64,000 nucleotides of DNA from Vairimorpha ceranae (taxonomy: Eukaryota > Microsporidia > Nosematidae): NCBI RefSeq assembly GCF_000988165.1, contig NW_020169307.1, positions 1 to 64,000 on the forward strand, read 5' to 3'. The translations under genes and the position numbers were made by a program. Shown here piece after piece: positions 19,278 to 28,762 of the stretch (position 1 is the first letter of the stretch; the number at the start of each line of letters is the position of its first letter). The notes under the pieces are model-generated. The model was given only the letters and a program-made list of their open reading frames with translations, was not told the origin of the DNA and made no database searches.

Positions 19278-21278
19278 TTACATTATTTTCCCTTTTCTAA
19301 ATATTATATTCTTCATCACTCTATAAGAAAATATTGATAATCCTAGTCTGTCCCAATCTTCTTGATGAAGAGATTTAAGTTCTTCGACAGTCCGAATATC
19401 TTGTGCTAATAATTTATTCTCCCAAACAGACAAACATTCCTTTTTATTACACATTTCAGTAATTTCTTTTAAAAAGTCACAAATCGTAACATCCGCATCG
19501 TAAAGTTTAATGTTAGCATTGTCAGGTAAATGCTTCTCTTTAAGAGGATGTTGATCAAGTCCGTACAACATATTCTTCATAGCTCTAGTAATAAAAACAG
19601 AAAGTCCTAACTTATCCCAATCTTCATCTACCAAAACTTTAAGATCAGTGGTATTAAAAATATCATTACTTCTAAGAATCTTTATCCAATTATTTGCAGA
19701 CTCTTGCGATCTACGAGTAATTTCAGCCACATCACTTGCAAATTCTTCAATAAAAACATTTACTTCATATTTCTTGTTTGGATAAACCATAGTTTTACAT
19801 GTCAATTCCTCAGCAGTTGAAACATTTTGTGAAGAGGGCGTTTCTTTAGCTGCAATGACCTCGTCAACAAGGAGATCGGAAGAAATCAATTTATTCGTAA
19901 CATCTACAGAATCTTTAATATTGCAAGGCATTTTTAAAGAATCTTCAATAAGTGAAGATTCTTCATCAATGACCTTTAAATTACTAAGTTCCAATTCTAC
20001 AGAATTCACATTCATTTGCATTTGAAATTCGACTTCTTTAGATTCATTTTCTTTTCGCTGTATGGCACGCTCTACTCCACGAGTAAGCATATTTAATAAA
20101 ACATCTTTTTTAGTGTAATCTACCACATTTTCTTCTAACATTTCACGTGCCAAATTTTTAACAGTGTCTTCTTTTATATTATAATCGAATTTAATAAATT
20201 TAGCCTCACACATAAAAAAGAGCTGAAAAGTTATTACGTCTCCTTCATAACCTAACAATGAAATTTCCATATCATTGCCAGGTTCAGTAAGCGGTTTTAC
20301 CAAAATTGATTCTTTGGGTATGCAATCTCCTGAACATTCAAAACTTAAATCAAGAAAATGATGACACAAGGCAGTGCGGGCATCCAGTCTGTCTTTTTCC
20401 AGTACAAGACATCTTAAAATAAGATTTTTTAAACAAGGATCCTTAATATTGTAAAGTGCTGCGGGAGGAACACCTTGTAAAATATATCTGTAAACATCTG
20501 TAGAATCATCACATTCCTTGTAAGGATATCCTCCTGTAGCCATTTCTATAAGACACATTCCAAATGCATAAATATCTACTTTTTCATTGTATCCATCACC
20601 TTCAAACATTTCTCTAGCCATAAATTGTGGTGTACCTACCACAGTGTATCTCTTAAGTCGTCTTTCTTTCGCAACACCAAGATCACCAATCTTTACTTCT
20701 CCATTCGAAGAATCAACAAAAATATTCTCACATTTAATATCTCTGTGTATCACTGGTGGATTTTGTGAATGTAAATAATTTAACCCTTCTAAAATCTGTT
20801 TAGCCCATTTCTTAATAATTTTAATATTTACTTCTCCTATTTTCCCAATATATTCTCTTAGTGTCCCTCCAGACATAATCTCAGTAATGAAAATAAAATT
20901 GTCTTTTGAAAACCAATAGTCTAAAATCGCTAAAATTGAAGGATGCTTAATTTTTTTAAGCAATAAAATTTCTTTGCTAAAATTATTATTTTCTTTGTTT
21001 TCGTATTCATTCTGTGAAATTTTAACTTCGTTCCATGCAACTTCTTTGCCTTCTATTTGGTCAACAGCTTTGTACACTTTTTTAAATCCTCCTTCGCCTA
21101 ACAAAATTCCCAATTTTTTGTATCGACTTGTACCTCTTAATTCATCAGAAGACACTTGAACAGGTTGTTCAGTATAAACTGGAAGTCCTTTTTCACTTCT
21201 TGCAATAACTTCTTCTGCATCAAGAACCATATTGTCAAATGGAATATTTTTAATTTCTTCAATATTTTTCTCATTCAT
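19278..21278 (-). CDS. WNK-type Ser/Thr protein kinase with C-terminal SAM-like repeats
   Basis: 666 residues. The kinase domain is about 53-320. The catalytic lysine is missing from its normal strand (VAW-N83-E) and supplied in the Gly-rich loop (GEGGF-K66), the hallmark of WNK kinases. HRD is at 178-180 and DLG at 199-201. APE is replaced by A221-R-E, and VDIYAFGMCLIEMATGGYPY is WNK-like. Next, about 325-405 resembles the WNK autoinhibitory/OSR1-C fold. The C-terminus has two related segments, each with EDWD(K/R)LGLS followed by MKN, that look like SAM domains (about 540-585 and 615-660). WNKs sense osmotic and chloride state in animals; the role here is unknown. Confidence 0.88.
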   Translation of the reverse strand: MNEKNIEEIKNIPFDNMVLDAEEVIARSEKGLPVYTEQPVQVSSDELRGTSRYKKLGILLGEGGFKKVYKAVDQIEGKEVAWNEVKISQNEYENKENNNFSKEILLLKKIKHPSILAILDYWFSKDNFIFITEIMSGGTLREYIGKIGEVNIKIIKKWAKQILEGLNYLHSQNPPVIHRDIKCENIFVDSSNGEVKIGDLGVAKERRLKRYTVVGTPQFMAREMFEGDGYNEKVDIYAFGMCLIEMATGGYPYKECDDSTDVYRYILQGVPPAALYNIKDPCLKNLILRCLVLEKDRLDARTALCHHFLDLSFECSGDCIPKESILVKPLTEPGNDMEISLLGYEGDVITFQLFFMCEAKFIKFDYNIKEDTVKNLAREMLEENVVDYTKKDVLLNMLTRGVERAIQRKENESKEVEFQMQMNVNSVELELSNLKVIDEESSLIEDSLKMPCNIKDSVDVTNKLISSDLLVDEVIAAKETPSSQNVSTAEELTCKTMVYPNKKYEVNVFIEEFASDVAEITRRSQESANNWIKILRSNDIFNTTDLKVLVDEDWDKLGLSVFITRAMKNMLYGLDQHPLKEKHLPDNANIKLYDADVTICDFLKEITEMCNKKECLSVWENKLLAQDIRTVEELKSLHQEDWDRLGLSIFSYRVMKNIIFRKGKIM

Positions 21279-21567
21279 GCTATAAGGATATAATATTTTT
21301 TTTATTTATAATTTTATGCATAAAACACAACCAAGCAATAAATAAAAATAAAGTTGTATTTTGTTTTAAAAAAAAGAAATTTATTTTGCAAAAAAAAACT
21401 AAAAGCAATAAATTAGGTAAAAACAATATTTTTAAAAATTGTATATTATTAATATTTAATAAAGTACATAACATAAATTATATTTATTGCTGGATTGTCA
21501 AAATTTACAATCTGTTGGACTAGATTAATTTGTAAAGATAAAAAAGAAGAAAGAATAGTAAAGCACT

Positions 21568-23091
21568 TTATTGGCATCTTTTTATCAGTTCATTTGTACT
21601 TGCATCATAAATTTGATTATTGTCTCCCTCCATTGTTTTTAACAATTCTGTTGCGATTGATTTACCAAGCGTTACACCAAATTGATCAAATGAATTTATT
21701 TTTAAAAATATTCCTTGTACAAAAATTTTATGTTCATAGTGCGCTATAATTCCTCCTAAGACTAAAGGACATAATTTTGAGTATCCAATTGTTATGGATG
21801 GTTTATTTCCTTCAAAAAAATCTACTCCTTTTTTACCATCTTTACCTTCCATAAGAGATTTAGATTGAGCGAAACAATTACTTAATAACATCTGGTGGTG
21901 ATTTAATTCTCTATGGAGTGGCTTAAATGGGAATAAAAATTCAGTTAGTATTTTTCTTGTACCTTGATGCAATAATTGAAAGAATGAATGCTGTGTATCT
22001 GTGCCAATTCCTCCCCAAATTATCATTCCAGTATCAAGTTCTTCAGAATATTTACCATTACTTTCCATTTCAGCTTGTTGAAGATATAAATAAAATTTTT
22101 CCATATATTGATCATAGCTTACTATGCATTTATTATTGTATCCGTTTTCTGAATAAAATAATTCGATAATGGCATGAAAAATTTCGACATTGTCACAATT
22201 TTTATTGTTTCGGAATTTATTATCGACAATCGATGCACCTTCAAGTAAATCTAAAAAATTGTCAAAACCAATATAACAAGCAATAGATAAACCAACTGCT
22301 GACCATAAAGAATACCTTCCACCTACAAAGTCCCACATTGCAAAAATATTATGAATATTATATTTTCTAACTTCTGGTACATTTGAGCTGACAGCTACAA
22401 AATGTTTATTAAAAATTTCCTCTTTTGTAAAATTTTTGTTTAAATTTAATTTCCTTTCTAGTAGCTTGTAAGCTAAATCCATATTCTTTATTGTTTCCAA
22501 TGTAGTAAATGTTTTACTACAAATAATAAATAAAGACGTATTAGGATTTATAAGATTAAACACCTTTAAAGTAGCAGTTGCGTCAATATTTGAGATAAAA
22601 TGTACATTTATATTCTTTTGTGCATAATATTCTAAAGCTTCGCATACCATCTTTGGCCCCAAGTCACTACCTCCTATTCCTATGTTTATAATTGTGTCTA
22701 TTGGCTGACCAGTACATCCAGTTATTTTCTTATTTTTTATTTGGTCAGCAAATTTTTTCATTTTGCAAAGTTCATCATAAACTAATTCTTCTTTTTCATT
22801 CAGACCAGATGAATTTTTATTATGTAAAGCACTAATAATCTTTTTATTTCTTAATAATGTATGAAGCACTTCTCTGTTTTCAGTATAATTTATTTTCTCT
22901 CCATTAAACATATCATTAATTTTTTTATAAATATCAAGATTATTAAATTTTGAAAAATACTTTTCTTTAATTTCTTTTGTAACATGTGTTTTAGAAAAAT
23001 CAAAATATATTGATTCATCTTTTAGTTTTATTTCTCGGCCAAAATTTTTAATCCTGTCTTTTTCTTGATCGAAAATTTTTTTTATTGACAT
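21568..23091 (-). CDS. PGI1: Glucose-6-phosphate isomerase
   Basis: Interconverts glucose-6-phosphate and fructose-6-phosphate in glycolysis. 507 residues, slightly shorter than yeast (554). Landmarks: NIGIGGSDLGP, the family signature VGGRYSLWSAVG near 257, MESNGK, WGGIGTDTQHSFFQLLHQG at about 359-377 with the catalytic His region, and DQFGVTLGK with catalytic Lys477. In the last signature the usual Glu is Thr. All active-site residues I can place are present. No CCC motif; the ATG follows an A/T run. In microsporidia this step feeds glycolysis and trehalose metabolism. Confidence 0.96.
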   Translation of the reverse strand: MSIKKIFDQEKDRIKNFGREIKLKDESIYFDFSKTHVTKEIKEKYFSKFNNLDIYKKINDMFNGEKINYTENREVLHTLLRNKKIISALHNKNSSGLNEKEELVYDELCKMKKFADQIKNKKITGCTGQPIDTIINIGIGGSDLGPKMVCEALEYYAQKNINVHFISNIDATATLKVFNLINPNTSLFIICSKTFTTLETIKNMDLAYKLLERKLNLNKNFTKEEIFNKHFVAVSSNVPEVRKYNIHNIFAMWDFVGGRYSLWSAVGLSIACYIGFDNFLDLLEGASIVDNKFRNNKNCDNVEIFHAIIELFYSENGYNNKCIVSYDQYMEKFYLYLQQAEMESNGKYSEELDTGMIIWGGIGTDTQHSFFQLLHQGTRKILTEFLFPFKPLHRELNHHQMLLSNCFAQSKSLMEGKDGKKGVDFFEGNKPSITIGYSKLCPLVLGGIIAHYEHKIFVQGIFLKINSFDQFGVTLGKSIATELLKTMEGDNNQIYDASTNELIKRCQ

Positions 23092-23507
23092 TTTTATAAA
23101 AAAATTGAAAAATTTATATTTTTTTAAACAAATAAACAGAATAATTTGTTGTATTGATAAATAAGTTTCTAAAAATTTTATTATAGGTTTGATTGACTTA
23201 TCAAATTGTATTGATAAAGAATTCTACTTGTAAAAAAATTAAAATATTTTATTCTTTTTGTATAAATTAAATATTATTTAATGAGAATTAACTAAGTAGA
23301 TAACATAAATAATTTCTTTTAGGGGTATAATAAAAAATATTAAGTTTGTATTTTGCAAACCTAATAAGAACTGCCAAAAATATTTATGTTAAGGGTGATT
23401 TGATAAAAGAAATAAGATCAAAACAAAGACACGGTCAATGTCATAACAAAAAGAAAAAAATATTATTTAAATGAAAATACCATTTTTTAAATATGCAGTT
23501 TTAAAAA
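23092..23507. other. AT-rich spacer upstream of PGI and downstream of tRNA-Ser
   Basis: I see no gene. The tRNA 3' end at 23508 is followed on the minus strand by a T-rich stretch (A-run 23503-23507 on plus) that could serve as a Pol III terminator. Confidence 0.45.
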
Positions 23508-23588
23508 CGACAACGACAGGATTCGAACCTGTGCGGGCAAGCCCACTGGATTTCTAATCCAACGCCTTAACCACTCGGCCACGTTGCC
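23508..23588 (-). tRNA. tRNA-Ser (anticodon AGA)
   Basis: The minus strand folds as a class II tRNA. A 7-bp acceptor stem (GGCAACG with CGTTGTC, one G-U) ends in discriminator G. The D arm is GGCCGAGTGGTTAAGGC. The anticodon loop TTAGAAA on stem TTGGA/TCCAG gives AGA. A long variable arm follows, then T arm ACAGG TTCGAAT CCTGT. The long variable arm and discriminator G fit serine. The A box (GGCCGAGTGG) and B box (GGTTCGAATCC) are intact. No intron. Confidence 0.95.
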
Positions 23589-23673
23589 TTAGTAATTTCA
23601 TCTTAATTTTCCCTTATTGTTCAAAAATCATTAAAACAAAAACGCAATTGCCCTTTAAAATACGAGGAAAAGG

Positions 23674-24630
23674 ATGCAATACGATTTTAGAAAAGACTTA
23701 CCTTATGAATTTATTGAACACATTTTACAATCTAAGATTAAGTACGTAAAAAATATTACCGAAGAAAGTGTCTTGCTTAATCTTCCTAATCTTGATTTAG
23801 TTTACGGTAGTAAAATCGTTTATTGTAAAACAAAATGTAGTAAGTTACAGTTAGTTGATTTTATAAAAACTATTGGAGATTTTGAAGACATATACTATGA
23901 CGGTTTTTATAGTATAACCTTTAAAACAATTTTAGACGCAGATATATGTACAGTATTATCCAATGTTAATTTCAAATTTACAAAAAAAATTATATTTACT
24001 CCTTTGAGTAAATTAAAAGAAATTTGCTTAAAAAGAAATATTTCTGTATTTGGAATACACAATACAAATATTCCAATTGACTATTATAAAATAGTAATTG
24101 GTCCTTTTGAATATCTTTCTGAAGATAATAGTAAACAAAATAAGATAACATTTATAAATACTTTAAAAATGGCTTTAAATGACATCTCTCCACTTTTTGG
24201 AATGTGCCAATGTGCTAATGCAAAATATTTTACTTTATTGTTTAAAAATCAAACAATAGCTAAAGAAATAGTTGATGTTTTGTCACAGATACAAATATTA
24301 AATAATAAAAACTTTAAGATAAAATTTGCTTATGAGAATTGTCTAATAACAAATATACCGCAAATTTTTAATATACCTTTTGTAAGTTCTTTTATTCCTA
24401 CACGTGTCGTTTTTTTACTTTGTGATGATGTACCATATGATTTTATTATTTCTAGATTTCCAAATTATTTATTAGAAATAAAAACTGCTAGTTGTAAAAT
24501 TTTTATCAAATGTAAAAATTTAAAAGAGGGTGTAGATGTTTATCAATCTCTTGGTGGACTAGCATTTGAACAAAAAACTATAATAGCGGGATACTATCCA
24601 GAATTTAATTATGACGTTGGTGATTTTTAA
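23674..24630 (+). CDS. Possible U2AF large-subunit-like RNA-binding protein
   Basis: 318 residues with three RRM-like alpha/beta segments (about 40-115, 135-215 and 240-318). The last looks like a U2AF-homology motif: TRVVFLLCDDVPYDF, a strand with KIFIKCKNLKEGVD, then GGLAFEQKTIIAGYYPE with a final DF. This matches the order GRxF...R.V...Y..E..Y...DF of U2AF65. The RNP sequences are weak. U2AF65 marks the polypyrimidine tract and 3' splice site. If correct, spliceosomal splicing is probably retained, although no intron is seen in this window. Start: the ATG after GAGGAAAAGG, with no CCC. Confidence 0.5.
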   Translation: MQYDFRKDLPYEFIEHILQSKIKYVKNITEESVLLNLPNLDLVYGSKIVYCKTKCSKLQLVDFIKTIGDFEDIYYDGFYSITFKTILDADICTVLSNVNFKFTKKIIFTPLSKLKEICLKRNISVFGIHNTNIPIDYYKIVIGPFEYLSEDNSKQNKITFINTLKMALNDISPLFGMCQCANAKYFTLLFKNQTIAKEIVDVLSQIQILNNKNFKIKFAYENCLITNIPQIFNIPFVSSFIPTRVVFLLCDDVPYDFIISRFPNYLLEIKTASCKIFIKCKNLKEGVDVYQSLGGLAFEQKTIIAGYYPEFNYDVGDF

Positions 24631-24856
24631 ATATAAATGCTTTATTAAAGTACTATTTTAACTGCGTTCTGTGCTAATAATTTAGTTTGGCTTGTGGGTA
24701 AATATAAAATGTAAAGGTGAAATGTAATTTTTTTAATATAAGAAGTTTGTCCTGTTGTATTATCTATTTAAATAAAAATTTCTCAATTGACAATTTTTAC
24801 TGTTAAATTTATCATCTGTTAATTTTATACTACTTTTCTATTTTCTTCCTCCCTTA

Positions 24857-25492
24857 ATGTTTTCATACGAGCAAAGACTCAAAACCTTTATTAATAAAAA
24901 ATGGCCTACCAAAGATTATAAAAGTAATCCACAATTAATGGCCATATGTGGTTACATTTGTAAGTCTACATCTTCAAATTTAGCAGCAATGTGTGTTTAT
25001 TGTAAAAAACATTTAGAAGGATGGGAGAAATCGGACGTGCCTATTTTAGAACACTATTCGCATAAAAAAGATTGCATTTTATTTTCTCCTCATAAACTTG
25101 CACTAAACAATAAACCTTCATTTATAAGATACGATTTAAAAGATGGCATGCCTTTTGAATTTTGTTACAAATGTGGATCAATTGATACATTACATAACTG
25201 TACAGTGACAAAGAAATACAAACTTAGCCTAAAAAAATCTTCAGAATTCTTTTTTATTAGACTTATTAGTGGCGAATATAACGATATTATAGATCTATAT
25301 TTGTCTAAAACACTCTATCTATCTTTGGACATAAAAGATATTTTTAGGACGATTTTAGAAAATCATTATGTGTCTTATTTTCCTTTTAAAACAGTAAAAG
25401 AGCTAATAAGTGAATTTATAAACAATGAGATACAAGCCATGAATGATAAAATAACTAATGAAATAGAAGAATATAAAAATAAATATCTTTAA
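24857..25492 (+). CDS. BIR-domain protein, survivin/BIR1-like
   Basis: 211 residues with one BIR zinc fold at about 4-78: R7...TF, then C46-x-x-C49, GW56, H66 and C73 with the canonical 16- and 6-residue spacing. Single-BIR proteins of fungi and survivin act in the chromosomal passenger complex at mitosis rather than in apoptosis. The C-terminal part has a second Cys/His set (CYKCGS...HNC) and then a helical tail that could contact INCENP/Borealin partners. CCC at 24851-24853 precedes the ATG. Its stop codon overlaps the eS6 stop by two bases. Confidence 0.87.
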   Translation: MFSYEQRLKTFINKKWPTKDYKSNPQLMAICGYICKSTSSNLAAMCVYCKKHLEGWEKSDVPILEHYSHKKDCILFSPHKLALNNKPSFIRYDLKDGMPFEFCYKCGSIDTLHNCTVTKKYKLSLKKSSEFFFIRLISGEYNDIIDLYLSKTLYLSLDIKDIFRTILENHYVSYFPFKTVKELISEFINNEIQAMNDKITNEIEEYKNKYL

Positions 25493-26145
25493 TTAAGTTG
25501 TATATTATAAGTCTTCATATAATTTTGCCTTAATTCTTCATTTCTAGCTTTTTTCTCAGCATGGGCATTTTTTGATGCTTCTATTTTGGCTCTCCTGGCA
25601 GCATGAATATGTCCGGTCGGTTTAATAGTAGGCATCTTAAAGTCCTCAGTGCCTGCGCTTTTAGTAAGAAAATCTTTGACAAAAGATACTATATCAGCAC
25701 CTTCAGGGATATTAAATAACTTAATTAATTTTTCATCCCTTTTAGGTAAGTGAGTCTTGGGCTTAATAACATTAGTAAGTCCATCTAATTCCTGTTCTCC
25801 TACTCTTATAATAATAAGTGATAGAACATTTATATCTTCAGATACAATAGCACCTCTAACACTTTTTCTCTTTCTAACACCCCTTCTTCTGCATCTATAA
25901 CCTACATCGCCTTTCTTTAAAAGTGGTCTGACACGGTTGGGTGTCAAATATTTCCTTGACATAGGAAAACCTTGTGCATCATCCCCGCCAGTAATCTCAA
26001 ATACATAACCAGTAAATTTTTCATCAATCAATTCACCATTAAACTGGTCACCCACTTTTCGTCCGTACAATTTTAATTCAGCTTTATGTTCAATTTCATA
26101 CATTTTTTGTGTACCGTTAGTTGGATGAGCAATGTTGAGCTTCAT
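25489..26145 (-). CDS. RPS6: 40S ribosomal protein eS6
   Basis: Structural protein of the small subunit. 218 residues from the ATG at 26145. [51 protein letters not shown] and LDGLTN are eS6 signatures. The C-terminal helix is basic, but the Ser cluster phosphorylated in animals is absent, as expected for a short lineage form. The frame is open further upstream to 26247, but CCC (GGG 26152-26154) seven bases before 26145 and homology both set the start. The CDS overlaps the convergent BIR gene by four bases. Confidence 0.96.
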   Translation of the reverse strand: MKLNIAHPTNGTQKMYEIEHKAELKLYGRKVGDQFNGELIDEKFTGYVFEITGGDDAQGFPMSRKYLTPNRVRPLLKKGDVGYRCRRRGVRKRKSVRGAIVSEDINVLSLIIIRVGEQELDGLTNVIKPKTHLPKRDEKLIKLFNIPEGADIVSFVKDFLTKSAGTEDFKMPTIKPTGHIHAARRAKIEASKNAHAEKKARNEELRQNYMKTYNIQLN

Positions 26146-26430
26146 ATTTAAGGGTAAAAATTTTATAAAAATGTAAAGAAAATAAAATGTCTTGAGTTTA
26201 TTGATGTAAATCAAAAAATCTGCCATATGTACGGCGTACATATACATAAATTATTATTGTGTGTAAGTAAGAATGGTTTATTGCTTTATATCAAAACTAT
26301 TTGTAAAAAATGTCAATTACTTAGGTATATCAAAATAAACAAATATTGCTGATATTTGCAAACTTTATAAAAATTTAAATTCGTAAAAAATTAGAAAATA
26401 TCATTAGCAAAGAAGTTCAAAAACGTTATT

Positions 26431-26526
26431 TGTGAAGGAACAATAATATTTTATTGCATACATTTTTAATAATTTTCTGACCCATGCAGGAAGAAAGCAA
26501 ATCAAATAAAAGTATTGTTGATATTA
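26431..26526 (+). repeat. Dispersed repeat, copy 1
   Basis: First of three related intergenic copies (others at 38317-38401 and, inverted, 42100-42192). It begins TGTGAAGGAACAATAAT, has the core TTTTCTGACCCATGCAGGAA and ends near an AAAAGTATTGTTGATATT tail. It sits upstream of eS6 and downstream of the pseudouridine synthase gene. Confidence 0.8.
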
Positions 26527-26548
26527 TTTTTAAACTAAAAGACTTGTG

Positions 26549-27487
26549 CTAAAGTTTTGTTTGTGCCCATTCTGGCAATTTTGCTTCATACCATTTTTCG
26601 TTAAATTTGTATTTCCAAGCGTGAAGGCAAATAAAATTTTCTTGCGATAAAAAGCTTCTATTATTTTCTCCTTTACAATGTTTTAATATACAATTGATTT
26701 TTTTATCTCCGTCATTTTTAACGTTGCAATTTTTCACAAAAACAAAATTTTCTCTCTTTGATTCACCATAAATGATATCATTTACGATTGGAAATCCAAG
26801 ACTCTGCAGATGAATTCTAATTTGATGCGTTCTACCTGTGATCGGTCTGCACTCAACAAAACTATATCCATCTACAAACTTTATTTTTCGAAACAATGTT
26901 TGGCATTCTTTTCCCCTTTCGTCGATAAACCTTCTTCTACCTTCTTCACAGTAAATTTTTTTAATGCAATTTACAAAATCAGGAAAATCTCCTTTGACTT
27001 TTGCAATGTAAATTTTTACGGCATTAGAAATTTTCATCATAGTGTTTTTAAAATCGTCAAATGCTATAATTAAAACACCCGAAACTGGTATATCGAGACG
27101 ATTAACGCAAGCCACTTTTTTATCTCCAAAAAGCTTTCTTGTAACTGAATATTCAAGATATCCACCAGTGGGGTGACAAGGTACCCCTGCCGGTTTATAT
27201 ACGACACAATAATCATTTTCCATCGAAATCGTGTTTATTGCGGGTGCTATAGGTTCGTGCATATGCACTGTATGTTTTATATAATCGACTAACTGTAATT
27301 TATATGATGGCTTGACAATAATATCATTGACAGTTATTACACCACATTCAATTGCTTCAATATAATATTCTCTTGTTCGTGTTCTAAATTCATATTCTAA
27401 TACATCAACAAGTGATTTGTTTTTCCACCTTTCTTTTACATTTGTGCGAAATGTATGGAAATACACTAAAGATGAGCTAGCAGACAT
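26549..27487 (-). CDS. RluA-family pseudouridine synthase, PUS8/PUS9-like
   Basis: Converts uridine to pseudouridine; the PUS8/PUS9 branch modifies position 32 of tRNAs. 312 residues from the ATG at 27487, set by CCC (GGG 27491-27493) immediately upstream; the longer frame to 27559 is not needed. VKERWKNKSLVDVLEYEFR, YYIEAIECG and HMHEPIAP resemble the eukaryotic PUS9/RPUSD2 N-terminus (S4-like). Next come YKPAGVPCHPTGG and VNRLDIPVSG with catalytic Asp132, then ITGRTHQIRIHLQSLGFPI. All core motifs are present. No deaminase domain as in yeast Rib2. Confidence 0.9.
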   Translation of the reverse strand: MSASSSLVYFHTFRTNVKERWKNKSLVDVLEYEFRTRTREYYIEAIECGVITVNDIIVKPSYKLQLVDYIKHTVHMHEPIAPAINTISMENDYCVVYKPAGVPCHPTGGYLEYSVTRKLFGDKKVACVNRLDIPVSGVLIIAFDDFKNTMMKISNAVKIYIAKVKGDFPDFVNCIKKIYCEEGRRRFIDERGKECQTLFRKIKFVDGYSFVECRPITGRTHQIRIHLQSLGFPIVNDIIYGESKRENFVFVKNCNVKNDGDKKINCILKHCKGENNRSFLSQENFICLHAWKYKFNEKWYEAKLPEWAQTKL

Positions 27488-28130
27488 AAAGGGATAATAT
27501 TTTAAGTATATAAAATAAAAATTACTTAAAATGTCTTTATTTAAATAAAAACAGATCAAAAGATAAATTTTGCAAATTAAGATAACGATTTAACTAGCTG
27601 CTATTACAGACTATAAAATGTGGCGGCAGTTTGAAATTTTATAAATCTACTTAAGTTGGCATTTTAAGATTAATTAATAACAGTTATATTATTGTAAAGA
27701 AGATTTAATTGCATTTATAATTAAGTCGATTTTTGTAATGAATACTTTTTATGAAGTATACTTTAGGCTGCCCTTAAATTGATAAAAAACTTGTACTAGA
27801 ATTATCAGAAGAATCAGAAATTGTCTCACAAATATATAAGACTTATGCCATTTATCACTTTATAATCACTAAAAGTTCGTTTTTTATTATTATTGAAATT
27901 TCATTAGTAATAAATCTTTTGATAAAGAAAAAACATATTAAAGTGTTGTTATACATTTATTAATATAAAAATTTTTATGATTTTTTAAAAAATACGTTAT
28001 AAAACAAAAGTTGACACATAACACAGTAAGCGGTGTACGATTTACATAAAAGGCTGTTATAAATTAGGCCTTGATTGTAAGCCAATTTTTTACACAAATT
28101 AATTTGAATTGTTTATTTGAATAATGATGT

Positions 28131-28364
28131 TTAATTTGAATTTATTGGCTTGTAAATTTTGTATGGTCGACTTTTATTAATTCTTCCAACAATAATTTTT
28201 TCATGTTTAATAGAAAAGGCTAGTAATTGCTTGAAATTAATATCTCTTACAATATAAATTACGTTATCATTACAAATTTTATGATTTTTATTGTCTTGAT
28301 CAGAAAATCTGTTTTGTGCAAATTTTAAAAGGTTTATAAAATTAAATGTCCTTTCTTCAATCAT
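28131..28364 (-). pseudogene. Possible retroelement integrase-tail relic
   Basis: A 77-codon open frame. DNVIYIVRD, then IIVGRINKSRPYKIYKPINS, resembles the C-terminal part of Ty3/gypsy-type integrases (beta strands, then a G-P/R-P-Y-x-I segment). There is no reverse transcriptase or LTR around it and no start motif, so it is at best a fragment. It could also be a small unrelated gene. Confidence 0.3.
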
Positions 28365-28452
28365 TTGTTTACAAATTTACAGGTGTATTATTCTTCAATT
28401 TGAAACAATATTTAAAAAAAACAATCTTTTAAAAAGGGTCATAAGGTTATAT

Positions 28453-28479
28453 TTGTACTTACATTTAATGTAAGTACAA
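28453..28479. repeat. Perfect palindrome, 13-bp arms
   Basis: TTGTACTTACATT and its exact reverse complement flank a single T. On either strand it could form a hairpin; in DNA, a cruciform. Nothing else identifies it. Confidence 0.75.
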
Positions 28480-28762
28480 GTAAAATTATTGATATTTTGT
28501 TCTTTTTTATAATACAATACATAATCTATGAACATTATAAAAATTTGTATAAACAATAAAATCTTTTTGTAAACTATTTTAAATTTGAAATGTATAAAAA
28601 TCAACAATTGCAATTAAAAAGTTTTTAAAAAAGTTAAACAGACCTAAATATTGTATAAAAAGTTGAAATAAATTGTGCACCAATTTTTAAGCGCTTAAAT
28701 AATTAAAATTTTTAAGAAAATAGAGCAAAATTTATATTTGGTAGTTTAAAAAATTTTACCCC

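Larger units (their letters stand above)
27488..28762. other. Gene-free stretch with element relics
   Basis: Contains a possible retrotransposon relic (28131-28364) and a perfect 27-bp palindrome (28453-28479), both listed separately. An open frame at 28395-28613 (minus) spans the palindrome and is not convincing. The GWT1 start motif is at the right end. Confidence 0.45.

Noticed and set aside
21280..21474. A 64-codon Phe/Leu-rich minus frame upstream of the WNK-like kinase
   Set aside because: Composition equals poly-A/T runs; it would lie in the kinase promoter.
26146..26247. N-terminal extension of eS6
   Set aside because: Hydrophobic and unlike any eS6; the CCC motif and homology fix the start at 26145.
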